A stretch of DNA of 34,039 nucleotides from SKZT01 sp964478625 (GTDB lineage Bacteria; Desulfobacterota; Desulfobacteria; Desulfobacterales; SKZT01). This document shows positions 7,815 to 15,272 of this stretch, piece by piece (position 1 is the first letter of the stretch; every line of letters begins with the position of its first letter). The stretch is taken from positions 1-34,039 of the forward strand of contig CAYZJH010000038.1 in NCBI GenBank assembly GCA_964478625.1, given 5' to 3'. A program made the translations under genes and the position numbers. The notes under the pieces are model-generated. The model saw only the letters and a list, made by a program, of their open reading frames with translations. It ran no database searches and was not told where the DNA came from.

Positions 7815-10426
7815 TGACTCTCCGCTCACCTAATCTTGATGACCGTCGCTTTGAGGATCTGGTGGAGGAAGGGCGTCGACGTATTTCCCAATCTTGCCAG
7901 GGATGGACGGACCTGACTCCCGGTGATCCCGGAATAGTGCTTTTGGAGGTTTTCGCTTACCTGACGGATATCCTTCTTTACCGCTTAAACCGCATACCTG
8001 ACAAAGCCTTTATCGAATTTTTACGCCTGATAGGTCTTCGCCTGTATCCTCCTGCTGCCGCAGGGGTTAATCTTCATTTTAAACTCGCTCGTCCTCAAAA
8101 CCGAGCGGTTGAAATTCCAAAAGGTACTCGGGTGACCACAGGCCGAACCACTTCGGGGGCAGAGCCACCGATATTTGTCACCACTGAAAAAGCTTCCTTT
8201 GAACCCGGAGTCACTGAAAAGGTCGTCTACGCCCTCCATTGCGATATGATTGATGCCGAGCCGGCAGGAATCGGGACCGGGTTGCCCGGCCTGAAAGTGA
8301 AAGTCAGTCGCCCTCCCATTATTGCACCTAGCGGCGACCAATTGGATCTGATCGTTGGTGTGGAAACAACTGAGGAAGAATTAGGCGGAATATCCCCGTC
8401 TGCTGTTGAACATGGAGGCAAAGCCTATCGCATTTGGCGTGAAGTCGACAATTTTAACAACCTGGGAGATGACCGCTTCGTTTATATAGCTGATCGATTG
8501 TCCGGAACCATCTTTTTTGCTCCTGCCGTTTCCATGGGATCACCGGAAGGCTTATTGCAGGACACACCCCGGGCATTAGCTGAAATACCGCCGGCCAATC
8601 GACAGATACGCATATGGTACAGGCGCGGTGGCGGACCCCATGGCAACGTCACAGCCGGTTTGTTAACCACCATCAAAGATCCATTACCGGGAGTCGAAGT
8701 GATCAATCTTAAACCGGCAACCGGCGGGCGTGCTGCGGAATCTCTTGAAAACGCGCTTCGAAGGGGTCCTCAGGAACTTCATTCATTGCACCGGGCAGTC
8801 ACAGCCAGGGATTTTGAACTCATAGCCAAACAAAGCTCAGGGGCGGTGGATCGTGTTCATGCATTTACCAAGGCCATGCTCTGGAGCCATGCGAGTCCGG
8901 GAACGGTGGAGGTTCTTTTGGTACCCCACATACCGGAAACACAGCGCGAAAAAGGGTGGATAAAAGCTGAAATTCTGAAAGCACATGAAACAGAAGCGGC
9001 TCGCAGGCATATTCAAAACACCCTCGACGAGCGAAAACCCTTGGGAACAAGCTGCCTGGTGAACTGGGTGCGATACAAGTCCGTTCAAATCAAAGCCTTG
9101 GTGGAGGTTCACCGTGAAGAGGCACCTGCTGCAGTCAGGCAACGTGTTTTACAGCGTCTCTACAGGACGATTACTCCGCTGTCATCACCACCGGATAGCC
9201 AAGGATGGACATTCGGCAAGCCGCTTACATCATGGGATATATACAAAATAATCGACGAGGAGCCTGGAGTCAGTTCTGTTTCACGTGTGAGGATGCTGGT
9301 AGAGGAGGTTCCCGATCAAAATGTAAAATCCCTTTGCGCGGACTCATTTCAGCCGCACACGTGGTATGCAGGCGCAGGTGACACAGTCTTTCGTTCGACC
9401 AATGATGCCCATGGATGGGAGTCTGTCGCCCATTTTCCAGGGGAAACCGTTGTATCGGTAAAATCCTTTAATAAAGAAGCTAGCACCCAGAAACGCCCGG
9501 GCCTTCTTGCAGCCGCCACCCAGCTATCCGATCCGGAAGGCGGTTCTGCTCTGCATATTTCACGGGATTGCGGCGAGACGTGGGAAATCGGTTTGCGAAC
9601 CACCTTTCTGATAAGCGAATTGGCCTGGGCGGAGCGTCAATTCGTGCCTGTAATCCTGTTGGCAACGGAAAAAGGCCTTTATGAAGTGGCTATTCACGAA
9701 GGCGCCGAACCTTTTCAAGTACTCGTAGATCCGCAGCAAACATCTCTTGGATTCCATTCAGTTGCCGTTTCAACAGATGTCTGGGGAGGCACATGTGTTG
9801 CAGTAGCCGCCCGAGGGGATCAGGGTGTGTATCTTTCGGACGAAGGGGGCAAATCAGAGACATTTAGAAACATTGGTCTCCAAAAAGAGATGGTGCGCAA
9901 ACTGGTATTTCACCACTTTGCGCCACACCGCTACCTGTATGCCTGTGTTGCGGCAATTGGGGATGATCCCGGGAAAGGCTGCTTTCGGTGGAAACTGACC
10001 GGTACCGAGGAAAATCCGGAAGGATGGGTCGCTTTTCAAAAGGGCTGGAAATTTGGAAGCTGTCGCGATCTGACCTTCCAGAGGACGATTGCTTTGGCTG
10101 CATCTCAACGAGGGGGAGTCCTGAGGCTCGATATTACAGCACCGGAACCGACATGGACACAGCCGGATATCAATTGTAAACTTCCCCTGCGAGGTACAGA
10201 ACGCTTATTTCAGCCAATTGATGCCATTGCTTCGGATTTGTCGGCCAATTATGTTTTGGCAGGAGGAATAGAAGGCATTTACCGCAACCTGATGCAAGCC
10301 GATAAATATGAGCATGTCTCCACCAGAGAATTTTCAGAGCGGGTGACATTGCCTTCCACCTGGCTATTTTGCTCTTCAGAGCATGAAATTACGGTTCAAA
10401 GCGAAGATGAAAACAGAAGAGATTAA
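7811..10426 (+). CDS. Baseplate J-like protein (Pvc11-like) fused to a C-terminal beta-propeller
   Basis: An 871-residue protein in two parts. Residues ~1-505 are the gpJ/Pvc11-type baseplate wedge. It starts with the characteristic LTPGDPGIVLLEVFAYLTDIL and DKAFIEFLRLIGLRLYPP, then IPKGTRVTTG, the HSLHRAVTARDFELIAKQSS block, and VQIKALVEVHR. Residues ~507-850 have no place in standard wedge proteins. They contain repeated blades with Asp-box-like signatures (VFRSTNDAHGWES, HISRDCGETWEIG, YLSDEGGKSETF) and ALAASQRGGVLRL-type strands, so they resemble a BNR/Vps10/Ycf48-type propeller. Such a domain on the baseplate rim could bind a receptor, sugar or membrane protein, and might stand in for the missing tail fibre (inference). 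Start 7811 has GGAGG upstream; the adjacent ATG at 7814 is equally possible. The 3' end overlaps the next gene. Confidence 0.9.
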   Translation: MMTLRSPNLDDRRFEDLVEEGRRRISQSCQGWTDLTPGDPGIVLLEVFAYLTDILLYRLNRIPDKAFIEFLRLIGLRLYPPAAAGVNLHFKLARPQNRAVEIPKGTRVTTGRTTSGAEPPIFVTTEKASFEPGVTEKVVYALHCDMIDAEPAGIGTGLPGLKVKVSRPPIIAPSGDQLDLIVGVETTEEELGGISPSAVEHGGKAYRIWREVDNFNNLGDDRFVYIADRLSGTIFFAPAVSMGSPEGLLQDTPRALAEIPPANRQIRIWYRRGGGPHGNVTAGLLTTIKDPLPGVEVINLKPATGGRAAESLENALRRGPQELHSLHRAVTARDFELIAKQSSGAVDRVHAFTKAMLWSHASPGTVEVLLVPHIPETQREKGWIKAEILKAHETEAARRHIQNTLDERKPLGTSCLVNWVRYKSVQIKALVEVHREEAPAAVRQRVLQRLYRTITPLSSPPDSQGWTFGKPLTSWDIYKIIDEEPGVSSVSRVRMLVEEVPDQNVKSLCADSFQPHTWYAGAGDTVFRSTNDAHGWESVAHFPGETVVSVKSFNKEASTQKRPGLLAAATQLSDPEGGSALHISRDCGETWEIGLRTTFLISELAWAERQFVPVILLATEKGLYEVAIHEGAEPFQVLVDPQQTSLGFHSVAVSTDVWGGTCVAVAARGDQGVYLSDEGGKSETFRNIGLQKEMVRKLVFHHFAPHRYLYACVAAIGDDPGKGCFRWKLTGTEENPEGWVAFQKGWKFGSCRDLTFQRTIALAASQRGGVLRLDITAPEPTWTQPDINCKLPLRGTERLFQPIDAIASDLSANYVLAGGIEGIYRNLMQADKYEHVSTREFSERVTLPSTWLFCSSEHEITVQSEDENRRD

Positions 10427-10961
10427 AAATTTATTACCACAAGTCTTTCAGCGTACTCTGTGGCCCGGCAGCCCTCTCAACGCGCTGCTTGAAGTAATGG
10501 AATTGCTTCACGAACCGGCTGAAAAGGTGCTGGCGCAGTTGGAAACCTATTTCAATGCATACACTACACCGGATATATTCGTGCCCTATCTCGCCGGTTG
10601 GGTAGATTTAGAAAGATTTTATCCCTTTTACAGCGCCCAACCTGAAGATATCCGACACTCGGAGGATCCTATTTCTTCGGGCACCGGACAACTGCGTGAA
10701 TTAATTGCGGCCGCCGCCTATCTTTCACAGTGGCGAGGTACGGCAAAAGGGTTGAAACTGTTTCTTGAAACGTCCACCGGGATTAATGGATTTGAGTTGA
10801 TAGAAAATGTTGAAGACACAAACGGGACGCCTCAACCCTTTCATATCCGCATCACGGCCCCGGCAGAGGCTGAAAAACATATTGCGTTAATTGAACGCAT
10901 TGTCGATCAGGAAAAACCTGCTTATGTTTCATACGAATTGGAATTCAAGCCAGAGACCTAG
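10407..10961 (+). CDS. Baseplate protein, P2 gpI-like/Pvc12-like phage tail protein family
   Basis: A 184-residue protein (192 if the ATG at 10383 is used). It carries the conserved opening IKNLLPQVFQRTL, then PAEKVLAQLETYFNAYTTPD, FVPYLAGWVDLE, LRELIAAAAYLSQWRGTAKG and LKLFLETSTGINGFELIEN. These belong to the phage tail protein domain family that pairs with gpJ in baseplate wedges. I prefer ATG 10407 because the family normally starts just before LLP, but neither start has a strong SD. The start lies inside the end of the gpJ-like gene, so translation is probably coupled. This is the last recognisable structural CIS gene in the operon. Confidence 0.88.
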   Translation: MKTEEIKNLLPQVFQRTLWPGSPLNALLEVMELLHEPAEKVLAQLETYFNAYTTPDIFVPYLAGWVDLERFYPFYSAQPEDIRHSEDPISSGTGQLRELIAAAAYLSQWRGTAKGLKLFLETSTGINGFELIENVEDTNGTPQPFHIRITAPAEAEKHIALIERIVDQEKPAYVSYELEFKPET

Positions 10962-10975
10962 GGAGGGAACAACTC

Positions 10976-11956
10976 ATGAGAATCTTTACCATCAAAGAAG
11001 TAAAAGGTGTTGTAAAGTGTGATGAAGGCGGTAAAGCAGAGCATGTTTTCAACGTTAAAAACGCATCAGATAAATCCCTTAAGGCCGGAATAAAATTATC
11101 CATATCCGAACCGGTAAAAGAAGAATGGCTCCAAATCGATGGGCCCACAGAACACATCCTCAATGTCGATCAGATGACCCAGATTACCGTAAAAATTCAG
11201 GTACCCCCTGGTTGTAAACCCGGTCAATACAGTTATCGATTGCGGGTATTTGATCCTGATCAGCCGGGAGAAATTTTCACGGAAGGAGAATCCGTCTTTT
11301 TTGAAGTTCCTCCTGAAAAAGAGGATATTGTGATACCAGATGGGGGTGAAACCAAAAAGAAATGGTGGATTCCGGCCGCCATTGTAGCCGCCCTGGTTGT
11401 TATAGGCCTGATTGTGTGGCAAGTGTTACCCAAAAAGCTTGAGATGCCGGACTTTACCCAACAGGAATGGACTCAGGCTGCAGCTGAAAAATTTCTCGAA
11501 GACAATCACCTGAAATTTTCCGTTGAACTTCACCCAGATCCGGATCCAATGGCCCAACGCCAGATTCTCGCCCAGGTGCCACCTCCGGGAACTAAACTTG
11601 AAAAAGACGAAAAAATCATATTAAAAATTGCCGCTATTCCGGTTCCACCTCTTGAAAATTTGAGTTTGTCCGCTGCCCTTCAGACCATCGGATCCAAAGG
11701 GCTCTCTTTCGACACGGAAACGGATTTGAAAATTCAGAGGGTCACCGTGGCAGATCAACACGAGAAAGTGCTCAACCAGGACCCGGAGAAAGGAAAGCTG
11801 GTGGCCAAAAAATCATCCGTTAAACTTACGGTAGGCCGCCTAGCCAATAGGAGGTTTGATATTCACATAAAGGATATATCGAAACTTAAAACAATGGAAG
11901 GGATCAAAATGAGTCCGAATTTTATTACCAGAGAAGTCCAGCCGTTATCTGAATAA
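10976..11956 (+). CDS. Bitopic membrane protein: Ig-like domain, one TM helix, two PASTA repeats
   Basis: A 326-residue protein with a good SD (GGGAGGG) 15 bases after the gpI-like gene. Residues ~1-118 look like a beta-sandwich (ITVKIQVPPGCKPGQYSYRL then FDPDQPGEIFTEG). KKK at 127-129 precedes a single hydrophobic helix WWIPAAIVAALVVIGLIVW (~130-148). By the positive-inside rule the N-terminal domain is cytoplasmic and the rest periplasmic. The periplasmic part has two PASTA-type units, ~156-212 (MPDFTQQEWTQAAAEKFLED, PPPGTKLEKDEKIILKI) and ~216-282 (LENLSLSAALQTIGSKGL, NQDPEKGKLVAKKSSVKLTV), and a ~45-residue tail. PASTA domains commonly bind peptidoglycan fragments or act as spacers. Placed directly after the baseplate genes, this is a plausible envelope anchor for the CIS (inference). 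No kinase domain is present. Confidence 0.85.
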   Translation: MRIFTIKEVKGVVKCDEGGKAEHVFNVKNASDKSLKAGIKLSISEPVKEEWLQIDGPTEHILNVDQMTQITVKIQVPPGCKPGQYSYRLRVFDPDQPGEIFTEGESVFFEVPPEKEDIVIPDGGETKKKWWIPAAIVAALVVIGLIVWQVLPKKLEMPDFTQQEWTQAAAEKFLEDNHLKFSVELHPDPDPMAQRQILAQVPPPGTKLEKDEKIILKIAAIPVPPLENLSLSAALQTIGSKGLSFDTETDLKIQRVTVADQHEKVLNQDPEKGKLVAKKSSVKLTVGRLANRRFDIHIKDISKLKTMEGIKMSPNFITREVQPLSE

Positions 11957-11983
11957 ACTTCAAACCCGGATTATACCTTTAAA

Positions 11984-12661
11984 ATGAAACAAAATAAACT
12001 GGCCATATTGATTTTAGGAATCATAGTTGTTTTGTTCATCCTTGCATTGATGTCGGGGGCTTTTCTTCACAAGGATGATCAGGGTACCAAGCCCAGCATG
12101 AGCAAGGTGAACGAACTCCGGAAAAGTTGGATCGGAAAATTGGACAATACAATGGCACCGTTTCGCAGTTCCCTTGACATTCATCGAATAAAAAATCGTC
12201 CGGCATGTCAAATGAGTGAGGGAGTTTATAAACTTACCGGCAGCCAGGACAGCTGTACGATAATCATTGGTGCAAAGGATGGCTCAGAAATTGAAGAGGC
12301 GGTTTTATCCGTAAAAGAAGCCAATGTAAAGTTTCTGGTGCCGCAGTACCCTGACGATGAATCAACAGGAGAAGTCACCAGAGGCTCACGAATTTTAACA
12401 GGAAAAGTAAATCATTTCAAAACAATAACCGAAGCCGGCAGAATACGTCCGGAAATTATCCGGCCGGATGTTTCCGCACAACCGATACGCTTATCGGTTG
12501 TTTACGAACCTGCCGACGGATCGGATGGGGGAAATGGTGGAAAAACAAAGTGGGTGGAAACAGAAGAAGTAAAACTGATTGTACTGAATATGGGAGGAAC
12601 CCTCAAACTGAAATGTGAAAATTGCACTACCAATCAAACCATTACGGTTTCATTAAAATAA
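11984..12661 (+). CDS. Membrane-anchored periplasmic protein of unknown function
   Basis: Not recognised. It is a 225-residue protein with an N-terminal signal-anchor (KLAILILGIIVVLFILALM, residues ~5-23) followed by a polar periplasmic domain predicted rich in beta-strands. Four cysteines are visible: two in the middle (RPACQM, DSCTII) and two near the end in KLKCENCTTNQ, which could form a disulfide or metal site. The gene follows the PASTA protein by 27 bases and precedes the lysozyme lipoprotein, in the same direction. No clear SD precedes ATG 11984. A structural role next to the PASTA anchor is likely from context only. Confidence 0.7.
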   Translation: MKQNKLAILILGIIVVLFILALMSGAFLHKDDQGTKPSMSKVNELRKSWIGKLDNTMAPFRSSLDIHRIKNRPACQMSEGVYKLTGSQDSCTIIIGAKDGSEIEEAVLSVKEANVKFLVPQYPDDESTGEVTRGSRILTGKVNHFKTITEAGRIRPEIIRPDVSAQPIRLSVVYEPADGSDGGNGGKTKWVETEEVKLIVLNMGGTLKLKCENCTTNQTITVSLK

Positions 12662-12727
12662 ACCGTCCCCTAATGCCGCTTCTGTGGGATCAGGGTGTTA
12701 TCGAAACCAATTGAGGAGAAAACAGCC

Positions 12728-13435
12728 ATGAAAAGATACGTAACAACACGAACCATTATGATTTTAATCGTTGCAGTATCGGCTTTCATATCAGGTTGCG
12801 AAAAACATGTGGAAACTGAATTCCCCACCATAGACAAATTAACCCCCGGAATTTTTATTGAGCCGGAGGAACGATTTGTTCTGCCAGCGGGTGTAGAGAT
12901 ACGGAAAGTATATGAAAAGGGTATTGAACTCACCAAGGCATCAGAAGGCTTTATCCCTAAACCATACAATGACCCCGCCAACTATTGCACGATCGGCTAT
13001 GGTCATCTGATTCACCTGGCTCCATGCGACCCCACCATACCTGAAGAATTTAAAAAAGGAATTACCGTGCCGCGAGGAACGGAAATTTTGCGAAACGATA
13101 TGGAAAAGGCCGAAATCGGAGTAATGATGTTGGTGGATGCAGAACTTACCGATGGCCAATTCGCTGCCTTGTGCGATTTTGTTTTCAATGTAGGCATCGG
13201 CAATTTCCGCAAATCGACCTTGCGTAAACGGGTAAACGAAGGGGATTATGACCGGGTACCCTTTGAGTTTCGGCGATGGGTATATGCAGGTGGTAAAAGG
13301 CTTCCGGGACTTGAAACAAGAAGGGAAAAACAAATATCGCTATTTTTTGAAGACATTGGAATTCCAAGAGCTGTCCCGCTTCCGGATCAGGATATGTCCC
13401 CAATTGACATTCGAACCGGAGAAATAGGTTCATAG
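12728..13435 (+). CDS. GH24 (T4-type) lysozyme lipoprotein
   Basis: A 235-residue protein with a lipoprotein signal: a positively charged start, hydrophobic TIMILIVAVSAFISGC, and lipidated C24. The lysozyme domain has the phage triad with exact T4 spacing: E73 (ASEGF), D82 (YNDPANY), T88 (CTIGYGH), that is +9 and +6 as in T4 lysozyme E11/D20/T26. The C-terminal part (LTDGQFAALCDFVFNVGIGN, RRWVYAGGKRLPGLETRR) is also typical. It would cleave the glycan strand of peptidoglycan from a membrane-tethered position in the periplasm. ATG 12728 has SD GAGGAG nine bases upstream, so an in-frame extension to 12695 is unlikely. Its place between CIS and holin-like genes suggests wall opening for CIS anchoring, passage or release. 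Confidence 0.92.
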   Translation: MKRYVTTRTIMILIVAVSAFISGCEKHVETEFPTIDKLTPGIFIEPEERFVLPAGVEIRKVYEKGIELTKASEGFIPKPYNDPANYCTIGYGHLIHLAPCDPTIPEEFKKGITVPRGTEILRNDMEKAEIGVMMLVDAELTDGQFAALCDFVFNVGIGNFRKSTLRKRVNEGDYDRVPFEFRRWVYAGGKRLPGLETRREKQISLFFEDIGIPRAVPLPDQDMSPIDIRTGEIGS

Positions 13436-13489
13436 CAACAGGATTTTATGGTTGTTTTATTTAACTTGAGCGATTAGGTAACCCACTAT

Positions 13490-13504
13490 CCGTCATTCCG
13501 GCAT
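13490..13504. repeat. Fragment of dispersed repeat (gtcattccggca)
   Basis: A short sequence, ccgtcattccggcat, matches the end of the REP-like family seen in full at 19388-19490 and 27166-27238. Only one end is recognisable here. The ~200 bases between the lysozyme and holin-like genes hold nothing else that I can identify. Confidence 0.4.
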
Positions 13505-13639
13505 GGTCTTTTTTTTCAGCTCCAGATCTGATTTGATGACCGATCCGGCTTTGGGAAGAGAAATTCTTCGGTCGCCGTGGTTTCAAACCGGCCAGGTTCA
13601 ATAAACCCATTCATTTTTATCAATCCAGGGAGGTGCAGA

Positions 13640-13996
13640 TTGGACGATTTCCTGAATTCAAAAGCGATGATGACTCCCGGTGTCGCCGGTACCGTAACCA
13701 CTATGATTACCGGCACATTGGTAAGTCAGTTTGGACTGCCGGGAAACTGGACGGGACTAATCATCAGCCTTCTGTTAGGGCTTGCAGTCTGGGCCGATAA
13801 ATCAGTCGCCATATACTATCGCCTCGTTTATTATATCATTAATTCGCTGACAATCTATGCCGTTGCGATTGGTGTCAATACGGCCGGCATGGCGATTTCA
13901 TACAGCAACGAACGCATTTCGGATCGACCTGCAATAGAAAGACATGTGCCGGCCGACCAGGAGAGATTTTTCCGGGAATGGTTCCCCCCAAAATAG
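13640..13996 (+). CDS. Small holin-like membrane protein
   Basis: A 118-residue protein if translation starts at TTG 13640, which has a strong SD (GGGAGG) seven bases upstream. The longer frame from 13577 has no such support. The sequence begins MDDFLNSKAMMTPGVAGTVT and shows three hydrophobic segments (~13-28, ~34-50, ~62-85: GLIISLLLGLAVW, YYIINSLTIYAVAIGVNTAG). A charged C-terminal tail follows, ending RFFREWFPPK. Size, topology and position behind a lysozyme gene are those of a phage-type holin. Holins permeabilise the inner membrane in lysis cassettes. Family membership is inferred from topology and context, not from a diagnostic motif, and it could equally be a structural membrane subunit. 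Confidence 0.65.
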   Translation: MDDFLNSKAMMTPGVAGTVTTMITGTLVSQFGLPGNWTGLIISLLLGLAVWADKSVAIYYRLVYYIINSLTIYAVAIGVNTAGMAISYSNERISDRPAIERHVPADQERFFREWFPPK

Positions 13997-14205
13997 TGCC
14001 TGACAAAAAACTCCCCTTCCAGAGGATAATGCAGGGGGGGGAGGATTAGATCTCTGAATGATTGGATCACCCCCGGCCTGACTTTCCCCCTCCGGGAAAA
14101 TGGAATCCGTCAGCTTCAGCTCAGGTGCTAAACAGGCTCAGGATACCGTTGAATTCCATTCAGCAAGAACACTATCCTGATCGGACGGTCGGAAAGGAAT
14201 CAGAT

Positions 14206-14997
14206 ATGAATGGCCAATGGTTCAATTTTAAACAGATCGCCTTGATGTGCTGCCTGATCATTTTTATGCCATTAAGCGCATGCGTCATTCCCATCATGAA
14301 CGGAAAACCCAGCGGCCCCCCTTCCGGCGTTGTCGAAATGGATCAGAACACGGATCCCCGATTTTTTTTCCGGAATCAACAAGATTTAATCGGTTACCTC
14401 AAAGTGGCCGGGAAAAATGTCAGGCTCGATGGAAAAAAGGTAACCAGAAAGATCCGTATTCAAAATGGCGCCCATGTCACCACTGGTCCGGCCAGTGCCG
14501 CCATTATCGAATTTTTTCCATCTTTGGAAAGGGAGTGCGGAATTGAAGTTCGGGAGTTCAGATATGGCCGCCTGTACGGCCTGGCCTCACAATGCGGACA
14601 AATTGTTATAACGAATCAGGGGGCCATGGAGACCCAAGATAGCCTGGCGTCTTATCATGTCGAGACCTATGGCGGAGAAACCGTCTTTACGGCAATCCAT
14701 GGGCAAGCCGCTGTCTGGCTGCAATCTAACCCGTCTCTTGTGGTAATGGTTCCAAGTTATCACCAGGTGCGGCTTCTACCAGACCAGATCAGCACGCCTC
14801 GTTCCGTTACACCCGGTGAGGTGGCTTCCTTAACCCGCTGGCGTGAAAACTTTAAATTGTATAAACAACAGGAAATAGAGCAAGATCCGATCATTTTCGG
14901 TCCTTTTCTATTGGACAGAGAAATGCGCAGGCCTAGACCGACACCAACACCGAATGACTGGGGAGGTGATACTTTGGATGATAGGCGGGTTCGCTGA
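14206..14997 (+). CDS. FecR-like lipoprotein, first of a tandem pair
   Basis: A 263-residue lipoprotein: signal LMCCLIIFMPLSAC with lipidated C26, then a GPPSGVVEMDQNTDPRFF block shared almost identically with the next paralog. The core (GYLKVAGKNVRLDGK, IRIQNGAHVTTGPASAAIIE, then YHVETYGGETVFTAIHGQAA and a VVMVPSYHQVRLLPDQ strand) resembles FecR-type repetitive beta domains with the 'G..V.TG..S.A.I.F' signature. In FecR proteins this region transmits periplasmic signals, and in stand-alone lipoproteins its role is often unknown. ATG 14206 has SD AAAGGAA; the longer frame from 14062 is not supported. It ends in a short Pro/Arg/Asp tail, while the paralog has a PASTA domain instead. Confidence 0.75.
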   Translation: MNGQWFNFKQIALMCCLIIFMPLSACVIPIMNGKPSGPPSGVVEMDQNTDPRFFFRNQQDLIGYLKVAGKNVRLDGKKVTRKIRIQNGAHVTTGPASAAIIEFFPSLERECGIEVREFRYGRLYGLASQCGQIVITNQGAMETQDSLASYHVETYGGETVFTAIHGQAAVWLQSNPSLVVMVPSYHQVRLLPDQISTPRSVTPGEVASLTRWRENFKLYKQQEIEQDPIIFGPFLLDREMRRPRPTPTPNDWGGDTLDDRRVR

Positions 14998-15272
14998 AGC
15001 TGAAACCCACATGCCCGTCTTTCGCCCTCAGGCGCCAAGTTAAGGCTATTGGCCATGTATCAAAAGGGTGTCATTCTGAGGAGACCGACATTGTAAGTGG
15101 TTATATCGCAAGCACTTAATGGCCGAAGAAGAATCTTTCTTTCACAACGGTACGGTTTCTTTTGTTTATACTCTGAGCCAGATTTGATTGCCGGTACAGG
15201 CTCAGAAAGAGAGATCTTATCTCCGTTCAGTCATGACCATTTCCCGATCAGACGATCGGAAAGGAACCAGAG
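14998..15272. other. Spacer between the two FecR-like genes, holding a dispersed repeat
   Basis: About 275 bases without a gene. It contains the ~98-base repeat at 15070-15167 and, immediately before the start codon at 15273, a 30-base block nearly identical to the one before 14206. Confidence 0.6.
15070..15167 (+). repeat. ~98-bp dispersed repeat, plus-oriented copy
   Basis: Begins gtcattctgaggag and continues through taatggccgaagaagaatc to a T-rich end. The reverse complement of 23182-23280 aligns with it over its whole length: the first 14 bases are identical, and the segment around taatggccga..gaatctttc differs at only two positions. It is not coding in either place. Confidence 0.7.

Noticed and set aside
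1114..13996. Prophage or T6SS interpretation of the contractile genes
   Set aside because: No head, portal, terminase, integrase or repressor genes, and no TssJ/L/M or ClpV. The DUF4255 cap and LysM baseplate proteins are eCIS hallmarks.
14010..14046. C-rich/G-rich pair (ctcccc ... ggggggg) as a terminator
   Set aside because: The arms are homopolymer-like with a long loop and no T-run; chance pairing is likely.
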